From the NCBI GenBank assembly GCA_958299035.1, contig CATQJL010000305.1, positions 59,722,486 through 59,786,485 of the forward strand: DNA of 64,000 nt, in the 5' to 3' direction. Numbering within the stretch: the stretch's first letter is position 1; the number at the start of each line of letters is the position of its first letter. The stretch comes from Cylicocyclus nassatus (lineage: Eukaryota; Nematoda; Chromadorea; Rhabditida; Strongylidae). A program made the translations under genes and the position numbers. Below the pieces are notes generated by a model. It saw only the letters and a program-made list of their open reading frames with translations. It had not been told where the DNA came from and made no database searches. Below are positions 23,499 through 35,534 of the stretch, piece after piece.

Positions 23499-26369
23499 TT
23501 AACTAGTGAACCAGTAATCTAAAGGTATTTGGAAGAGCGTTCGCTTCGGGACCCGCCGCGGTTCCGCTATTGGAAGGTTTTTGAATTGAGCTAACGATTC
23601 TTTATATCATAGATTTGGATTTTTGAGATTTTTTTCTATTTACTAGTATAAGAAGGCACATGCACAATTTTCTGATTCATGTGAGTAACTTTCGAAAATC
23701 GCGACCATATGGGGAAGAGTTCTTCCCTCCTGCCCATTATGTCGCAAAAAGGCAAGCCGCGCGGACATTGCAACAAACCATCCACCTCTATATATTACAC
23801 ACAATGACATACTGCCCTCTGCCGGAGTCGCCATTGTTATCTATAGGTTAAGCCAAAAGTCTAGTGCTCCTTTGACAAGGTGGAAAAGATAGGAGCAGGA
23901 ATGCAAATTGCACGCTTCCGACTTCTCACAAAAAATGGGAACTGATACAACCACACTTGCACTGTCACAAATGTTGCAACTGCAAAAACTGGATGCGGTT
24001 GCGTTCGACTAAATGATGCTTGTGTGATATACTTGAGAAAATTCGAAAAATTTTTTTCGAATATTCGATCGAATAATTTGGAAATTTTTCGGATGTACGA
24101 ACATTGAATAGTATTCAAAATCAAAAATTTCGAATATTCGACCATCGAATATTATTCGAAAATAGAAAATTTCGAGTATTTGATCGTAGAATAATATTCG
24201 GAAATCATATATTTGAACATTCGACCGCCGAATGATGTGAATCCATTGAGATAACGTCTATGGGAGACTAAAACAGCTAATAATAAGTTGTTTCACATAA
24301 ATAATTGGATTCTTCTGAAGAATAGGGTCGCGGACAAGAAAGATGTAAAATCAGCTCGTCAACGCATCCAGTGATATACGGTTCATTTCAGTTTGCCACC
24401 TTGGGCAGCGTCAAAAAACCTAAACTCAAAGTAGAAATCGGAATGGAGAAGATTGCTCCGGGAGCTGGGACCGTACAGCGGGGAGAGCCCCTCCATTTCT
24501 GATTGCCCTCCCGCGCTGAAGCCCTTTTTCGCCGTTTCCGCGTGAACAAGTTACAGGTAGTACAGGTAATGATTGTGAGGCGGTCTCAAAGCTGGAGGTA
24601 CTATGCCCGAACTGTTGCATGATTGTCACGAATTCAAAGCTATCAAAAACTCAAAATACAATATCACCAAAAGGCCGGTGCATACTTTCCCTGAATGACC
24701 TGAATCTACAACCTCCTTGATGTGGCTCTTTGGAAGCAGAACACAACGTCGGCGAAAATCTGCTTTCTTTCTAGGCGCAAAACTCACTTGCTTCTCTGCC
24801 CCTTCACGCTGAGTGATACCATTCCTTAAGGGGGTGCGGGAACTTAGGACATGGCGACTAGCCCCCCCCCCCTGAGGGGCTGTTTTGGAACCTGGCCAAG
24901 GGCTGTCGCAATTTAACTTCAGGTCACTGAAAGTGGCTCTTTTAGCAGAAAGAAACCTTCAAAATGATCGTACGAAGGCGAAATCAGACTCAAACAAAAG
25001 AGAAAATCCGTCCCGTCATCATAAAGTATCTACTGATTGGAACTGATTAAACACAACATTCTTTTTTTTCCTCAAAACCTTATTTAGCTGTTGAATTCGG
25101 ACAAAATACTGGGGGATTTATTCAAGAAGTGACAGTTTGAAAACTTCTCAAAAATAATATTAGGTCATTCCGAAGGTAATTTCGCTTTTTTCAAACGGAC
25201 GCCACATATGATGGAACAAAGATTTCTAGTAGATCTTGGTAGCCTTCGATGCAGAATTTCATTCACTTTCTAACGGTTATAAAGCTGTTGCAGTATAGTC
25301 AATGAGCTTTTAAAATTACGAAAGTCTGCGATCCATGCTTTTCGAGATGCTCAAGTTTCACAATTTTTCTAAATTTTTACATCAATTCCCCGAAGGAGTC
25401 CAAGTAACCATTCGATAGAGCAAACCTCATGAGATACGGCGTAACTTTTTTCTCGTTTTTGTATCTCGCCATAATCTCTTAAAAGATTTATTATTAAAAA
25501 TCGAATTTTTACAAGCCTACGTCAGCCACATTCGAATCAACACCAATGAATCTTAGGTATTTGAAACTTCCAAGATTGTATTATGATTTAACACTAAAGC
25601 AAAGCGAATGAGAATTTAAGGAATCGAAACATCTAATTTTCGATTTTCCGGGTACAGCTCGGAACGCGTGCAGTCGGTGGTGAGACTGATCAGTTAAGTT
25701 TCAACAGTCATCACTATACTACTACAAATACACTCACAGACTTCGATATCAGCAAACAGGTAGGCCCAAGCAAGTGTGGTCCTTTTGGTACCACGACCAA
25801 AATTTGCAAAAACCAACTCCTCCGAGACGTTTTGTTACATACGTCAGGATCATTCTCATTGTACAGAAGTCATTACGCGCTTAGAAGTTCACAGTTCGCT
25901 GCGATTTAATATCATGAAGATGTATCGATTTTAACCCGAAGTTACAAGAGGTGTGATCTCTCTCATCAAAATTTTAGAAATGATACCAAAGAAATTGACC
26001 GTTTTAGCTGTAGCGTAAGGGTTTCGGGCCACTTCGGAAACTAAAGAGAGCGGGTCAAACGAAGGTCCACAGAAAAGAAACCGGTTGAAGAGTTTTGGCA
26101 AAAAATTTGAATGAGAATGCACACTGAAGAAGAACTTTAGGAGCGAAAGAGAGGGTTCTGGAGAAATTCGGGAGAGCGCTGAAAAACTTTTGTTTGCGTT
26201 AAAGGCAACTTGGTGGGGGAAACTCGAGAGCTCGAGGACCGAAAACTGTAGAGAAGTATTTGAAGAACTCTGCTTAAGGTAAGCTTCAGAGTGAAAAAGC
26301 TTTGACAAAAAATTTTGATAGTTTTCAATCATCCTAATCCCATCTGTTCTACTTTATTCTTCAGCAAAA

Positions 26370-26590
26370 GTAAGAAACTTCTAACACTAACTTCCGAACA
26401 CCTTACTTCGCACACACAGCCAGTCCAAAGCGCGAAGCGGCGCTTTGGACTGGTGATTTTATACGTGAAAACTTCACGAAGGAGAAACAAAAAGCATCCA
26501 TTGTAAAAGGAGAACACGCTGCATTGAATGATACTCGAGCTGCTTACCGTTTGATGTCCTACGATGTTTGAGTTGACCAAGAATGGAAAT
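26370..26590. other. Sequence present in copy B only
   Basis: Copies A and B cannot be aligned between about 9200-9955 and 26370-26590. Copy B has a short perfect hairpin here (CCAGTCCAAAGCGC / GCGCTTTGGACTGG near 26421-26456). Confidence 0.5.
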
Positions 26591-27343
26591 TGGTAGCATC
26601 AATCAAAATTCTATCAAAAAATGTTGAGGAGCTATGTTTGTGTGCCGTAGGGTTTGCTCTATCGAAACGTTACTTGGACTCCTCCGGAGAATTGATGTAC
26701 AAATTTAGAAAAATTGTGAAACTTGAGCATCTCGAAAGGCATGGATCGCAGACTTTCGTAATTTTTCTTCCGCGGTCAGAGCGCCAGCCGCAATGCTATA
26801 AGCATGAGGTCCCGCAACGACTCTGCGTCTTCGCCATGACGGGCTTCGCGTTCACTCGTTCATGGGGTGGGCGGGTTCGGAGAGGACAGGAGATGAGCGC
26901 TGCTTTCGCTTTGAAATTTCGGGGGTTAGCAGTGGCAGAGAAAGATCGAACTTTGGCCCATAGGTTCCATTATGGGGACTTCTACCCTGTGACCTTGTTT
27001 TGCCACGGGTCTCATTCTACCAACCTACTGCCTTTAAGTACAAGAGGGAATGCTCCAATCAATTGGCGATGGGGCGCGACTCATTTTCCTCCCCAGTTCC
27101 GCGGCCGGTTATGGGCGTCCCAACTATGGCGCGTGCGGTCATTACGCTTCATGTTGGAAGAGAAACAGTTTATCGGTCATCACGAGAGCGCTAGCAAAAA
27201 TGTGGAAAGTCGCAGATAATTCTTCAGCAGTGACAGCCGTGAGTCGCTGACAACAATTCTAAAGGAACAACTTAGGCGAAAAATAGTATAAACCGTCCGC
27301 GTTCTGCGCGGGACGCAACGACAGCACCGTGAAAATCCATGAC

Positions 27344-27346
<3 letters not shown>

Positions 27347-27387
<41 letters not shown>

Positions 27388-27412
27388 AGAGAAAGAGAAA
27401 GAGAAAGAGAGA
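27347..27412 (+). repeat. (GA)n microsatellite, copy B
   Basis: GA run passing into GAAAGA units. It is longer than its counterpart at 10935-10981. Confidence 0.9.
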
Positions 27413-27704
27413 GCAAAAAGCGTCAGGTGCGCACGAGTGAAGAGAAGTCACACAAGTCCGCAGGTTGGCGCATGCTCAAACGGTCAATAGGCAATCACAA
27501 CTAACCAAATTTATGAAAAGTTTTTTCGGCAAAAAAGTTGTTATTGATCATAGCCGTGTAATACATTTCAAACTCAAGAAAAGAAACCGGCAGTACAACA
27601 GAATGGATGCAATGGGTGATAGCTTATAAAAGGAAAAAAACCCACCCTTCAAAGAGTCGACCAAGTCCAGATACTGCGCCATAACTCTGCAAATTCACGG
27701 AGTA

Positions 27705-27889
27705 CAGGGGTTTTCAATCTGAGTGCACGGTCGACGTGCTTCAGATCCTCGCGAGCCGCCTGCTTGGATCTGTCACATGGTACTATACGCCCTTAGCGGT
27801 GCGGTATTGTACCACGTGAGAGACAAAAGCGAGGCTGTTCGCGAGGACCTGAACTGCTTCAACCGTGACACTCAGACTGAAAGCCCTTG
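27705..27889. mobile_element. Inverted-repeat MITE with TA flanks
   Basis: Begins CAGGGGTTTTCAATCTGAGT, and the right end is CTCAGACTGAAAGCCCTTG. TA lies directly outside both ends, fitting a Tc1/mariner-type target. Related to 15853-16034. Confidence 0.6.
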
Positions 27890-28113
27890 TACCTCATGTA
27901 ATATACATATTGATGATGCCAGACAAATCAGCCACAATTCTGCCTCATGTTTGCTGTCATGACCGTACTGGCATGTATATACAACCACTTGCAAGTAAGG
28001 ACAATTTTTCCTATCATCCATTCTACGACTAGGAGACACGAGACCGCATTGCGGGCATTGTCTCAACAAGTTTGACTTTGTTCCACGTTTTCGAAGAGTG
28101 AATAAACCTGGAC

Positions 28114-28337
28114 GGGATCGGCCATACTATTCCTGCTATTCCTACGACTCCTGCGATTCCTGCGATTCCTGTGAGTCCCGCACAGTTTATACGCCGCTAA
28201 ATGAGCGCGTGTTGCGTGTTACGTGTTGTTTTACGCAACACGCGCTCATATAAGCGGCGTCTAAACTGTGCGGGACTCACAGGAATCGCAGGAGTCGCAG
28301 GAGTCGTAGGAATAGCAGGAATAGTATGGCCGATCCC
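28114..28337. mobile_element. Foldback element with 9 bp ATTCCTGCG repeats
   Basis: Ends GGGATCGGCCATACTATTCC / GGAATAGTATGGCCGATCCC. Tandem 9-mers like ATTCCTGCG fill the subterminal zones, and the centre is a palindrome (ACGCAACACGCGCTC). GAC flanks both ends. The framework matches 17924-18309, but the 9-mer is different. Confidence 0.65.
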
Positions 28338-28621
28338 GACGAGATAAATAACGAGTATAAGCCTGCCAAGTACACGATTAGGCTTGTTTAGACAATGTGT
28401 GCAATGCGGTCTCGGGTCTCCTAGTCCTAGAATGAATGATATGATCTCGAGTCCCAAAAATAGAACGGCCACAAGCGCATCCTTCTCTTAGTGAAAGCAA
28501 GAAAAAGGAGTGAACGCGACTGTTGGGAGAGCATTACGCTAGACTACGCCCAAAACAAGAACAACTTGAAACACAAACTTCCCGCGGTTACTACAACATG
28601 TCGGGACCTGAGACACCACGC

Positions 28622-28748
28622 CATACTTGATCCAGTTCATCTTATTCGCTATTGGTGAATACACTTACCTATAAAGTGTCGAATCCATCCGCTATCCATT
28701 TCATCCATGCGTTGTTGGTCAGAGCGAAGGTGAAGTGGATCAAGTATC
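28622..28748. mobile_element. Small GCCATACTTGATCC foldback relative
   Basis: Left GCCATACTTGATCCAGTTCATC, right GTGAAGTGGATCAAGTATCATT. A third member of the GCCATACT-type group with fewer repeats. Confidence 0.45.
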
Positions 28749-28784
28749 ATTCATTATAGGACTAGGAGACGCGATACAGCTTTG

Positions 28785-29880
28785 CACACATTGTCTAAGG
28801 CAGGGTTCATACTGAGCCGCACAAAGCGGCACAGTTCCAGCACAGCGCTCGAACTGTGCCCAAACTGTGCTGCATGCGCTGTTGGAGTATTTTTTACCGT
28901 TTCTGACGGGTTTTCTTCTAGGTTTCGCTCATTTCGGGCCTCATTCCTCCACCCCGCTTTTCCTTTTGATGAGTAGAACTCCGAGCGCAAAGCGGGGTTG
29001 AGGACTAAGCGCTGTTTTGTTTTGTGTGTCCGATTATGCGTGTTGTTCCGCTCGTTCATGTCTCTTCGTTTTATCCTTGCATGAAAGTATTCCATTTGTT
29101 TCCAGGAGGCCGCTGCAATATTCTTGAAGAAGAGCAAAAATAGTGCAGAAGAGCAGAAAATTCCATTAATCTGTTGGCCACTATTAAGCTCCTAGCCCCT
29201 TTTCGTTTTCATTTCATTGTTTTTCGTTTTTTGTTTTACCCCGCTTCCCTTATTGTTGTGTAGCGCTTCGAACTTGAAGCGGGGTAGAAGAAAGAGCGAA
29301 AAAGCAATCAAATGGAAAAAGAACGCGGCTGAGAGGATACATGAGCACAACCGCGTTCGTTGGTTTACCCCGCTTCAAGTTCGAGGCGCTACACAATAAT
29401 TAAGGGAAGCGGGGTAAAACAAAAAACGAAAAAACAATGAAATGAAAACGAAAAGGGGCTAGGAGCTTAATAGTGGCCAACAGATTGATGGAATTTTCTG
29501 CTCTTCTGCACTATTTTTGCTCTTCTTCAAGAAAAATGCCTGCGAAAATATTGCAGCGGCCTCCTGGAAAAAAATGGAATACTTTTATGCAAGGATAAAA
29601 CGAAGAGACATGAACGAGCGGAACAACACGCATAATCGGACACACAAAGCAAAACAGCGCTTATTCCTCAACCCCGCTTTGCGCTCGGAGTTCTACTCAT
29701 CAAAAGGAAAAGCGGGGGAGGAATAAGGCCCGAAATGAGCAAAACCTAGAAGAAAAACCGTCAGAAACGTCAAAATACTCCAACTGCGCATGCAGCACAG
29801 TTCGGGCACAGTTCGAGCGCTGTGCTGGAACTGTGCCGCTTTGTGCGGCTCAGTATGAACCCTGCCTAAACAATGGTCTT
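28785..29880. repeat. 1.1 kb palindrome (CAGGGTTCATACTGAGCC arms)
   Basis: The left arm from about 28790 (CAGGGTTCATACTGAGCC at 28801) is repeated inverted and ends near 29875. The centre is near 29325-29350, between GAACTTGAAGCGGGGTA and TACCCCGCTTCAAG. Arms are about 500 bp and highly similar. The palindrome continues past the CAGGG ends on both sides, so those ends are not clean element boundaries. Non-coding. Confidence 0.75.
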
Positions 29881-30055
29881 GATCGCGTACCTAGCAGGTT
29901 TATACTTGTCATTTATCTCGCCCACGTTCAAATCACTCTTTGGAAACAGGGAAGAACAAACTCAAACATGTTAAGACAATGTCCGCAATGCAATACGGTC
30001 GCGCGTCTTCTAGTCGTAGAATAGATGATATGGTGTGTGTCTGAGAAGGACTTAG

Positions 30056-30196
30056 CCTTTGATTCTGGAATTGGCGGCTGGAAGTCGGGGTTTCGCGGGC
30101 TAATCAAGGCTAGGAAATGATCAAGCACGCTCGTGAGAGAGACGCAGACTGCGTCGTGGATGTCGCCTTCCAGCCGCCAATTCCGTTGAATCAGAG
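30056..30196. mobile_element. Inverted-repeat MITE, relative of 13958-14127
   Basis: Left CTTTGATTCTGGAATTGGCGG, right CCGCCAATTCCGTTGAATCAGAG. Shares the GGCGGCTGGAAG/CTTCCAGCCGCC core with the 14 kb copy. Confidence 0.65.
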
Positions 30197-30574
30197 AGTA
30201 TATTAGGCAGAAGCGCTGCGCCTTTTTTGATAACTGCGATAACTTTTTTTTACCGCAGTCCATCGCTTTTTTGGACACACATTAGGAAACACACCGCGCA
30301 CGACGGCCGCTTTGCCGCGCTTTTCACGCTCATTACCCCACAAAAACTCTCCGATGCTAAAGTGGCAGGGAACTAGAGGAGCAGGGTGACGGTAGATACA
30401 TAACTTGATACTCTAAGAAACATGGCGCTAGAGTATTGACGAGAGCACAAAAATAGCGAAGTTCGGAAAGGAATTTCGCAGCAAAACTTCTGCGAAGCGT
30501 GGCCGATAGCGACATTCACCAGTCCAAGGATGTGCTCTTTCAGCACTCTTGGCGCCATGCTACTTAGAAGGTAT

Positions 30575-30802
30575 GGGGCTTATCAAATTGAGTGTCGTTT
30601 GCACCAGCATCTCCATCTTCGCGCTGGACTCCGCGTCTCTTCCGCAGGGCTGCTCTCTAAGTACTTTCCCAAAACGAGCGTGGGAAAGATGGAGCTTCAA
30701 TCGATTGGAAGTGATTAGGGAGCATGTACCGCAGAAGAGGCGCAGAGTCCAGCGCAAAGATGGAGATGCTGGTGCAAACGACACTCAATTTGATAAGCCC
30801 TG
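30575..30802. mobile_element. Inverted-repeat MITE, relative of 16338-16567
   Basis: The right end reads TTTGATAAGCCCTG and the left GGGGCTTATCAAATTG. The arms share CGCTGGACTC and AGCATCTCCAT with the 16 kb copy. Confidence 0.6.
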
Positions 30803-31124
30803 TATACCCATGAATGTCAACACCGCGGCTCGGGTCGTCGAGGCCGCCTCTCTCGGGTCTTGCGCCGCGTTCGCGCACGTATTATCCGGGCATCTTGTCA
30901 GGTTGATGCGCCACTTCTCAGACAGTCGACTGCATACCTCCGGAGCAGAAATGGCAGAGCTGCGGGGTTTCCCCAGCGGGGGATTGCCACTTCGCGCTCC
31001 GGAGCCCTGCCATTTCACGCATTTTTGTGCTCCGGGGCTCTCCCAAAAGTGGCGCACCTCCGGAGCAGAGATTTGCGCGCCGTAAAATAGTATAAACCGT
31101 CCGCGCAGAACGCGGACGGTTTAT

Positions 31125-31690
31125 ACTACTTTTCGCTTGAGTTGTTCCTTTAGAATTGTTGTCAGCGATTCACGGCTGTCACTGCTGAAGAATTATCTGC
31201 GTTCCACATTTTTGCTACCGCTCTCGTGATGACCGATAAACTGTTTCTCTACCAACATGAAGACTGTTTCTCTACCAACATAATGACCGCACCGCGCGCA
31301 CGCTACCATGTCTTCGCACGCGCCATAGTTGGGACGCCCATAACCGGCCGCGGAACTGGGGAGGAGACTGAGTCGCGCCCCATCGCCAATTGATTGGAGC
31401 ATTCCCTCTTGTACTTAAAGGCAGTAGGTCGGTAGAATGAGACCCGTGGCAAAACAAGGCCACAGGGTAGAAGTCCCCATAATGGAACCTATGGGCCAAA
31501 ATTCGATCTTTCTCTGCCACTGCTAACCCCCGAAATTTCAAAGCGAAAGCAGCGCTCATCTCCTGTCCTCTCCGTACCCGCCCACCCCATGAACAAGTGA
31601 ACGCGAAGCCCGTCATGGCGAAGACGCAGAGTCGTTGCGGGACCTCATGCTTATAGCATTGCGGCTGGCGCTCTGACCGCGGAAGTCACT
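31125..31690 (-). repeat. Partial inverted copy C of the duplicated segment
   Basis: Reverse complement of about 10150-10870 in copy A and 26770-27300 in copy B. It lacks the 10231-10401 insertion, as does copy B. It begins at a hairpin (31094-31124, ACCGTCCGCG..CGCGGACGGT). From 31690 to 31866 part of the same sequence resumes in direct orientation, so the local structure is an inverted repeat of the segment. Confidence 0.8.
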
Positions 31691-31870
31691 CGTCCATGGG
31701 GTGGGCGGGTTCGGAGAGGAAAGGAGATGAGTGTTGCTTTCGCTTTGAAATTTCGGGGGTTAGAAGTGGCAGAGGAAGATCGAACTTTGGCCCATAGGTT
31801 CCATTATGGGGCTCCTACTCTGTGGCCTTGTTTTGCCACGGGTCTCATTCTGCCGACCTATTGCCTTTAA

Positions 31871-32073
31871 AGGCAGTGTCCGGGCAAGTCGATTTTCAGA
31901 ACTCGAACAGGTCGGAGGACCCCGCCCTAAGGCGTAAGTTTTCCCACTTTCCGGTCGTTTTTCTCGCTTTGGACCGAGTGTGGAGGTCGCAATTGCGCGA
32001 TGTTGTGTCTGAGGAGGGCCAGTCTCGCATGACACTGAAATCCCAAAACCCCCATCTTGCCCGGACACTGCCT
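31871..32073. mobile_element. TTAA MITE (AGGCAGTGTCCGGGC ends), short copy
   Basis: TTAA at 31867-31870 and 32074-32077. The 203 bp element has the same termini as 21715-22169 but a different, shorter interior. Confidence 0.8.
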
Positions 32074-32077
32074 TTAA

Positions 32078-32406
32078 AGGCACCGTCCACCCAGATTTTC
32101 GACTTCCACGTTTTTCTCTTTTCAGGGCCTTCTCATGTCCCTGATTCCGAATATGAAGTCGAGAATGCGCGAAAATCCCGACAATCCCCGTTCCGGAGAA
32201 TCCACAGGTCGGTTTTCCGGAAATTGGATGGGCATGCAAAATGGGCAGGCATGGACGGGGTCCTCGCGCACTCCATTATTCTGGAGCGATTTTCTCGTTT
32301 CCGAAGCGACATTTTGCGCTGCGACTTGGGCATTGGATTGGTAGGGGATCCTACTATTATATGCTGTCAAAAGCTCAACACCCTCAACTTAGGGTGGACG
32401 GTGCCT
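32078..32406. mobile_element. TTAA MITE (AGGCACCGTCCACCC ends)
   Basis: Shares the TTAA at 32074-32077 with the element to its left and is followed by TTAA at 32407-32410. Ends AGGCACCGTCCACCC and GGGTGGACGGTGCCT. Confidence 0.8.
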
Positions 32407-32410
32407 TTAA

Positions 32411-33069
32411 GATGATGAGGTAGACTAGTTTTCAATTGTAAATCTCCCTCACTGTGCTGTACTCCTTACAGCACTAAGGACTAATCAGTCACTTCGGATG
32501 AGCACATTGTAACCGGACTTCCGCTTGTTTTGGTCATTCTGTATGCAGAAAAGCTTCGCAACAGTATGTATTACTGCTATGCACTAACAGTCTCACTGCT
32601 CTCTCCAGAGATCATAGAACTAGGATGACTGCGCTCGTCCAGCTTCATATGGATCGCTTCAGGTTGCGTTGGTCGATGTAATGGTTGCCTCCTCAAGAAA
32701 GGAAAGGCTGTACTGTAGCTGTCATCGTGCAAGCTTCGCAACAGCCGCTGACAGCCGTTGCTTACATTAGGTTTTCCCCTCTGGATAGTTTTTATGCGTC
32801 AGATCTACCTTTTCAGCCCAGTCAATAGCAGTGCCAAAATTTTCGTAACATGGTACTGTTGAGCATATACAGTCTTTTTCAAGCCGGAGCAGGCGAACAT
32901 TTCAAGTGGAGCAGCGCGTCCGCGCCGCCACTGGCTCTGCGAGGTAAATTAGAATGAAGAATCGCAGACTGCAAAACGGCGCGAATCGTCGTGAAGCGGA
33001 CTTCCGCCAGTCCAATTTTCGCCTAAACTGGGTTGAAACTTACTATACTTCCACATCTTTACCTCAAAA
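32411..33069. other. No gene seen
   Basis: Unremarkable sequence. A frame starting at 32954 runs into the inverted repeat at 33070-33284 and is not supported as coding. Confidence 0.4.
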
Positions 33070-33284
33070 GGGCTGGGCATACTTCACGCGATTTCAGTCG
33101 CGACGCGAATTGGCAATTCGCCAGAAGTTTTCCAACATCAGCAAACTGCAAATGCATAGTGTGAATAACTTAAGTACATTGATAAAACGCCTTATCTTCT
33201 GTACATTTAAAATGTCCAGTGAGTTATGGACAGTTGGAATATTGCCAAATCGCGTTGCCACTCGCGTGAAGTATGCCCGGCCCT
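33070..33284. mobile_element. Inverted-repeat MITE (GGGCTGGGCATACTTCACGCG ends)
   Basis: Left GGGCTGGGCATACTTCACG and right CGTGAAGTATGCCCGGCCC. About 215 bp, non-coding. No target duplication was identified. Confidence 0.55.
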
Positions 33285-34617
33285 AAAGGCGACCTTATAA
33301 AAGGTCCAGTCATAGGAACGGTTGAACCAAAGACTTCCGACTAAACTCTGAAGGTCAGAACAGTGCCACTAGTTGTAAAATGACCAGTATGGAAAGTAGT
33401 AGTACTTGTATGTTCTTCTCAGTGTCTCACTCAGGGTTCTCAATTTGAGGTAAGATCTGTCAAGAGTTTTGTTTTTTGTATGGAGCGCTCGGCAATGCAT
33501 CGATCTTCATCTGCCTAAAGGGAGAGATCTTTGAGGATGAAGTCCAATTCCTAGTTGTGTGGGCTGGCCCCTTCTTAACGCATCGGTAGGAGTTTCTGAG
33601 AAAACAATACAAACAAACATGAACCTAAAGGCCGGCGCCGATTAATGTAAAGCCCGAGCATTTCATGATTTTTTGATGTTAAACAAAAATTACCTAAAGC
33701 ATTTCATGATTTCTTCCCGACATTTTATCAGGCGGGGATTATTCGAAGATCAGCGTATTCTAATTGAAGTTGCAAAATTATCAGCTACTTGCACTTGACA
33801 TTACACTTCATTTCACCTAAATTCCAAAAGAAGCTGTCACTGTCAATGCCTGATTACATAAACAGGGGCAATGCAATTACAGTAAAGAATTAATACAGTG
33901 CTGGCCAGAACTATAATTCCACCCTGAAAACTGCCGTAACTCATCTGCTTCTCAACGAATTGATCTGAAATTTGGTACAGTTGTGTGTTTAACAGGCTAC
34001 CATCAGTAACCAGAACGGATCCCGTTTTGGTTTGATTATTCAGGAAAAAATCAAAAATTTCGAAAAAAGTAGGCTTGACGATTGGCCAAAACTATAAATC
34101 CACCCAAGGTTTCTGTCCACTAAAGTAATTCTCAACTTCCAAAGTATTTTGTGCAAATACATAAATAATCAAAATTCAAAACAGTCGCTTCAGTTCGGCT
34201 GTGTTATACTCTTATAAGAAACGTTTATCTGCTTTTTTTGGCTTAAAAATACTTTCTTGCGTATCTCGTTCCCAAGAATGTGTTTTTATGGGTAGTCTCG
34301 CAGTTTTTTGATTAATTTGGAAGCGATAGGGCTCCACCTATCTTATAGATGCTTAGCGAAGTGAGAACTAGAAAAAAACTGGAGTTTTCATATTTAAAGC
34401 GCACCCGACATAGACCTTACAGCAAGCCTGCGCTCAAATTTTTGCCTCCAAAATTGGTTTATGTTGTTTTTGTAAGCTCAAAATAATGTAAAGCATCGTT
34501 TACATAAAAAGAAGTTTGTACACTATACTTGCGATTGTTGGCCAAGTCACATTTTGCTTCGTTTTCAAAGCATAAATCTTCGCGGTTCAATGATAATATT
34601 TAGGCAATCCCAAAATA

Positions 34618-35532
34618 TTAGGTTGATTCATAATTAATGCACGTTTTTCCTTCCTCTTCTTCCAAGAGCTGGTATTTGATGTGTAACCAATTTCCTCAAA
34701 AACCTTTCGAGCCGTCTAAAAGAGCGTTTTTTCTAGTTTCTTATGCGTGCCTTCGCTTTCGTACATCTCCTTTCGTTCCAAAGTTATAAGTCTTCAGATA
34801 AAAGGGACTAAATCCCAAAATTTTTGCTTTTCACTCTTTTTGCCCTAAACTCATGAAGAATAGCTGGATTAATTCCAAAAAATATGCATAAGGATTATGA
34901 AACTTGTGCTACAAGAAGGCTTTTTGAACAAAATATTCCATGGAATCTGAGCCGAGAAATTCAATTGCGAACTTGAATGATCGTCGCGGTCCTTCCGTGC
35001 CATATAAATCTTTGAATCAAAAGGCGATTGCAGGTCTTTTGCATTATCCGGCAAGGGTAGACCTAGTTCATTTGATGGTAGAAAAGCACCAGGATTTTCT
35101 CACGTTCCAGCGGAGAAAATGAAATACTTTCAAGAATGACCGATTATTGAACCCACCGAGATGTCAGAAAAAAAGTGAGACTATCGACTTTTTCGCGGTA
35201 TTTTCTTTCAAAATTATTCCATAAAATTCAAACTTGGCATTACTGCTCAAGAGACCCTTGGCTACACGATGAGCGAAGTCTGCTTTATCCTACTTCATTT
35301 CAACATAAGTTGTGCTCCCTCAAAGTAGAGGCTTCTAAAAAAGTTGTTAGCAACCTTCAGGCCAGAAAATCTTTCTGGTTATAGATGCAGTCACGCAACA
35401 CTATCTGTTTTATAGCCATTGATTTGGTGGTTATAGTAGTTTTTATTGCGCCCAGAAATGTCCTTTCAAAAAAGAATTATCTCGGTTGGAAATTGAAGTA
35501 TAGAAAACGTGCATTAATTATGAATCAACCTA
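34618..35532. mobile_element. mariner-like element nested in the Tc1-like element
   Basis: Ends TTAGGTTGATTCATAATTAATG and its reverse complement. TA at 34616-34617 and 35533-35534. 915 bp, with no intact transposase. Confidence 0.82.
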
Positions 35533-35534
35533 AT

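Larger units (their letters stand above)
21249..27640 (+). repeat. Long duplicated segment, copy B
   Basis: Direct-orientation counterpart of 1-11204. It lacks the insertions listed for copy A and has its own insertions at 21715-22169, 23044-23498 and about 26370-26590. Beyond 27640 the comparison stops because copy A ends in adapter and gap. Confidence 0.85.

Noticed and set aside
28785..29880. hAT element bounded by CAGGGTTC with an 8 bp duplication
   Set aside because: The flanks are inverted to each other, not direct; the palindrome continues past the CAGGG ends.
31760..32415. Open frames of 159 and 197 residues on opposite strands
   Set aside because: They run through two adjacent TTAA elements and duplicated sequence, so they are chance frames in repeats.
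32954..33286. 110-residue open frame
   Set aside because: Its second half is the inverted repeat at 33070-33284; no coding support.
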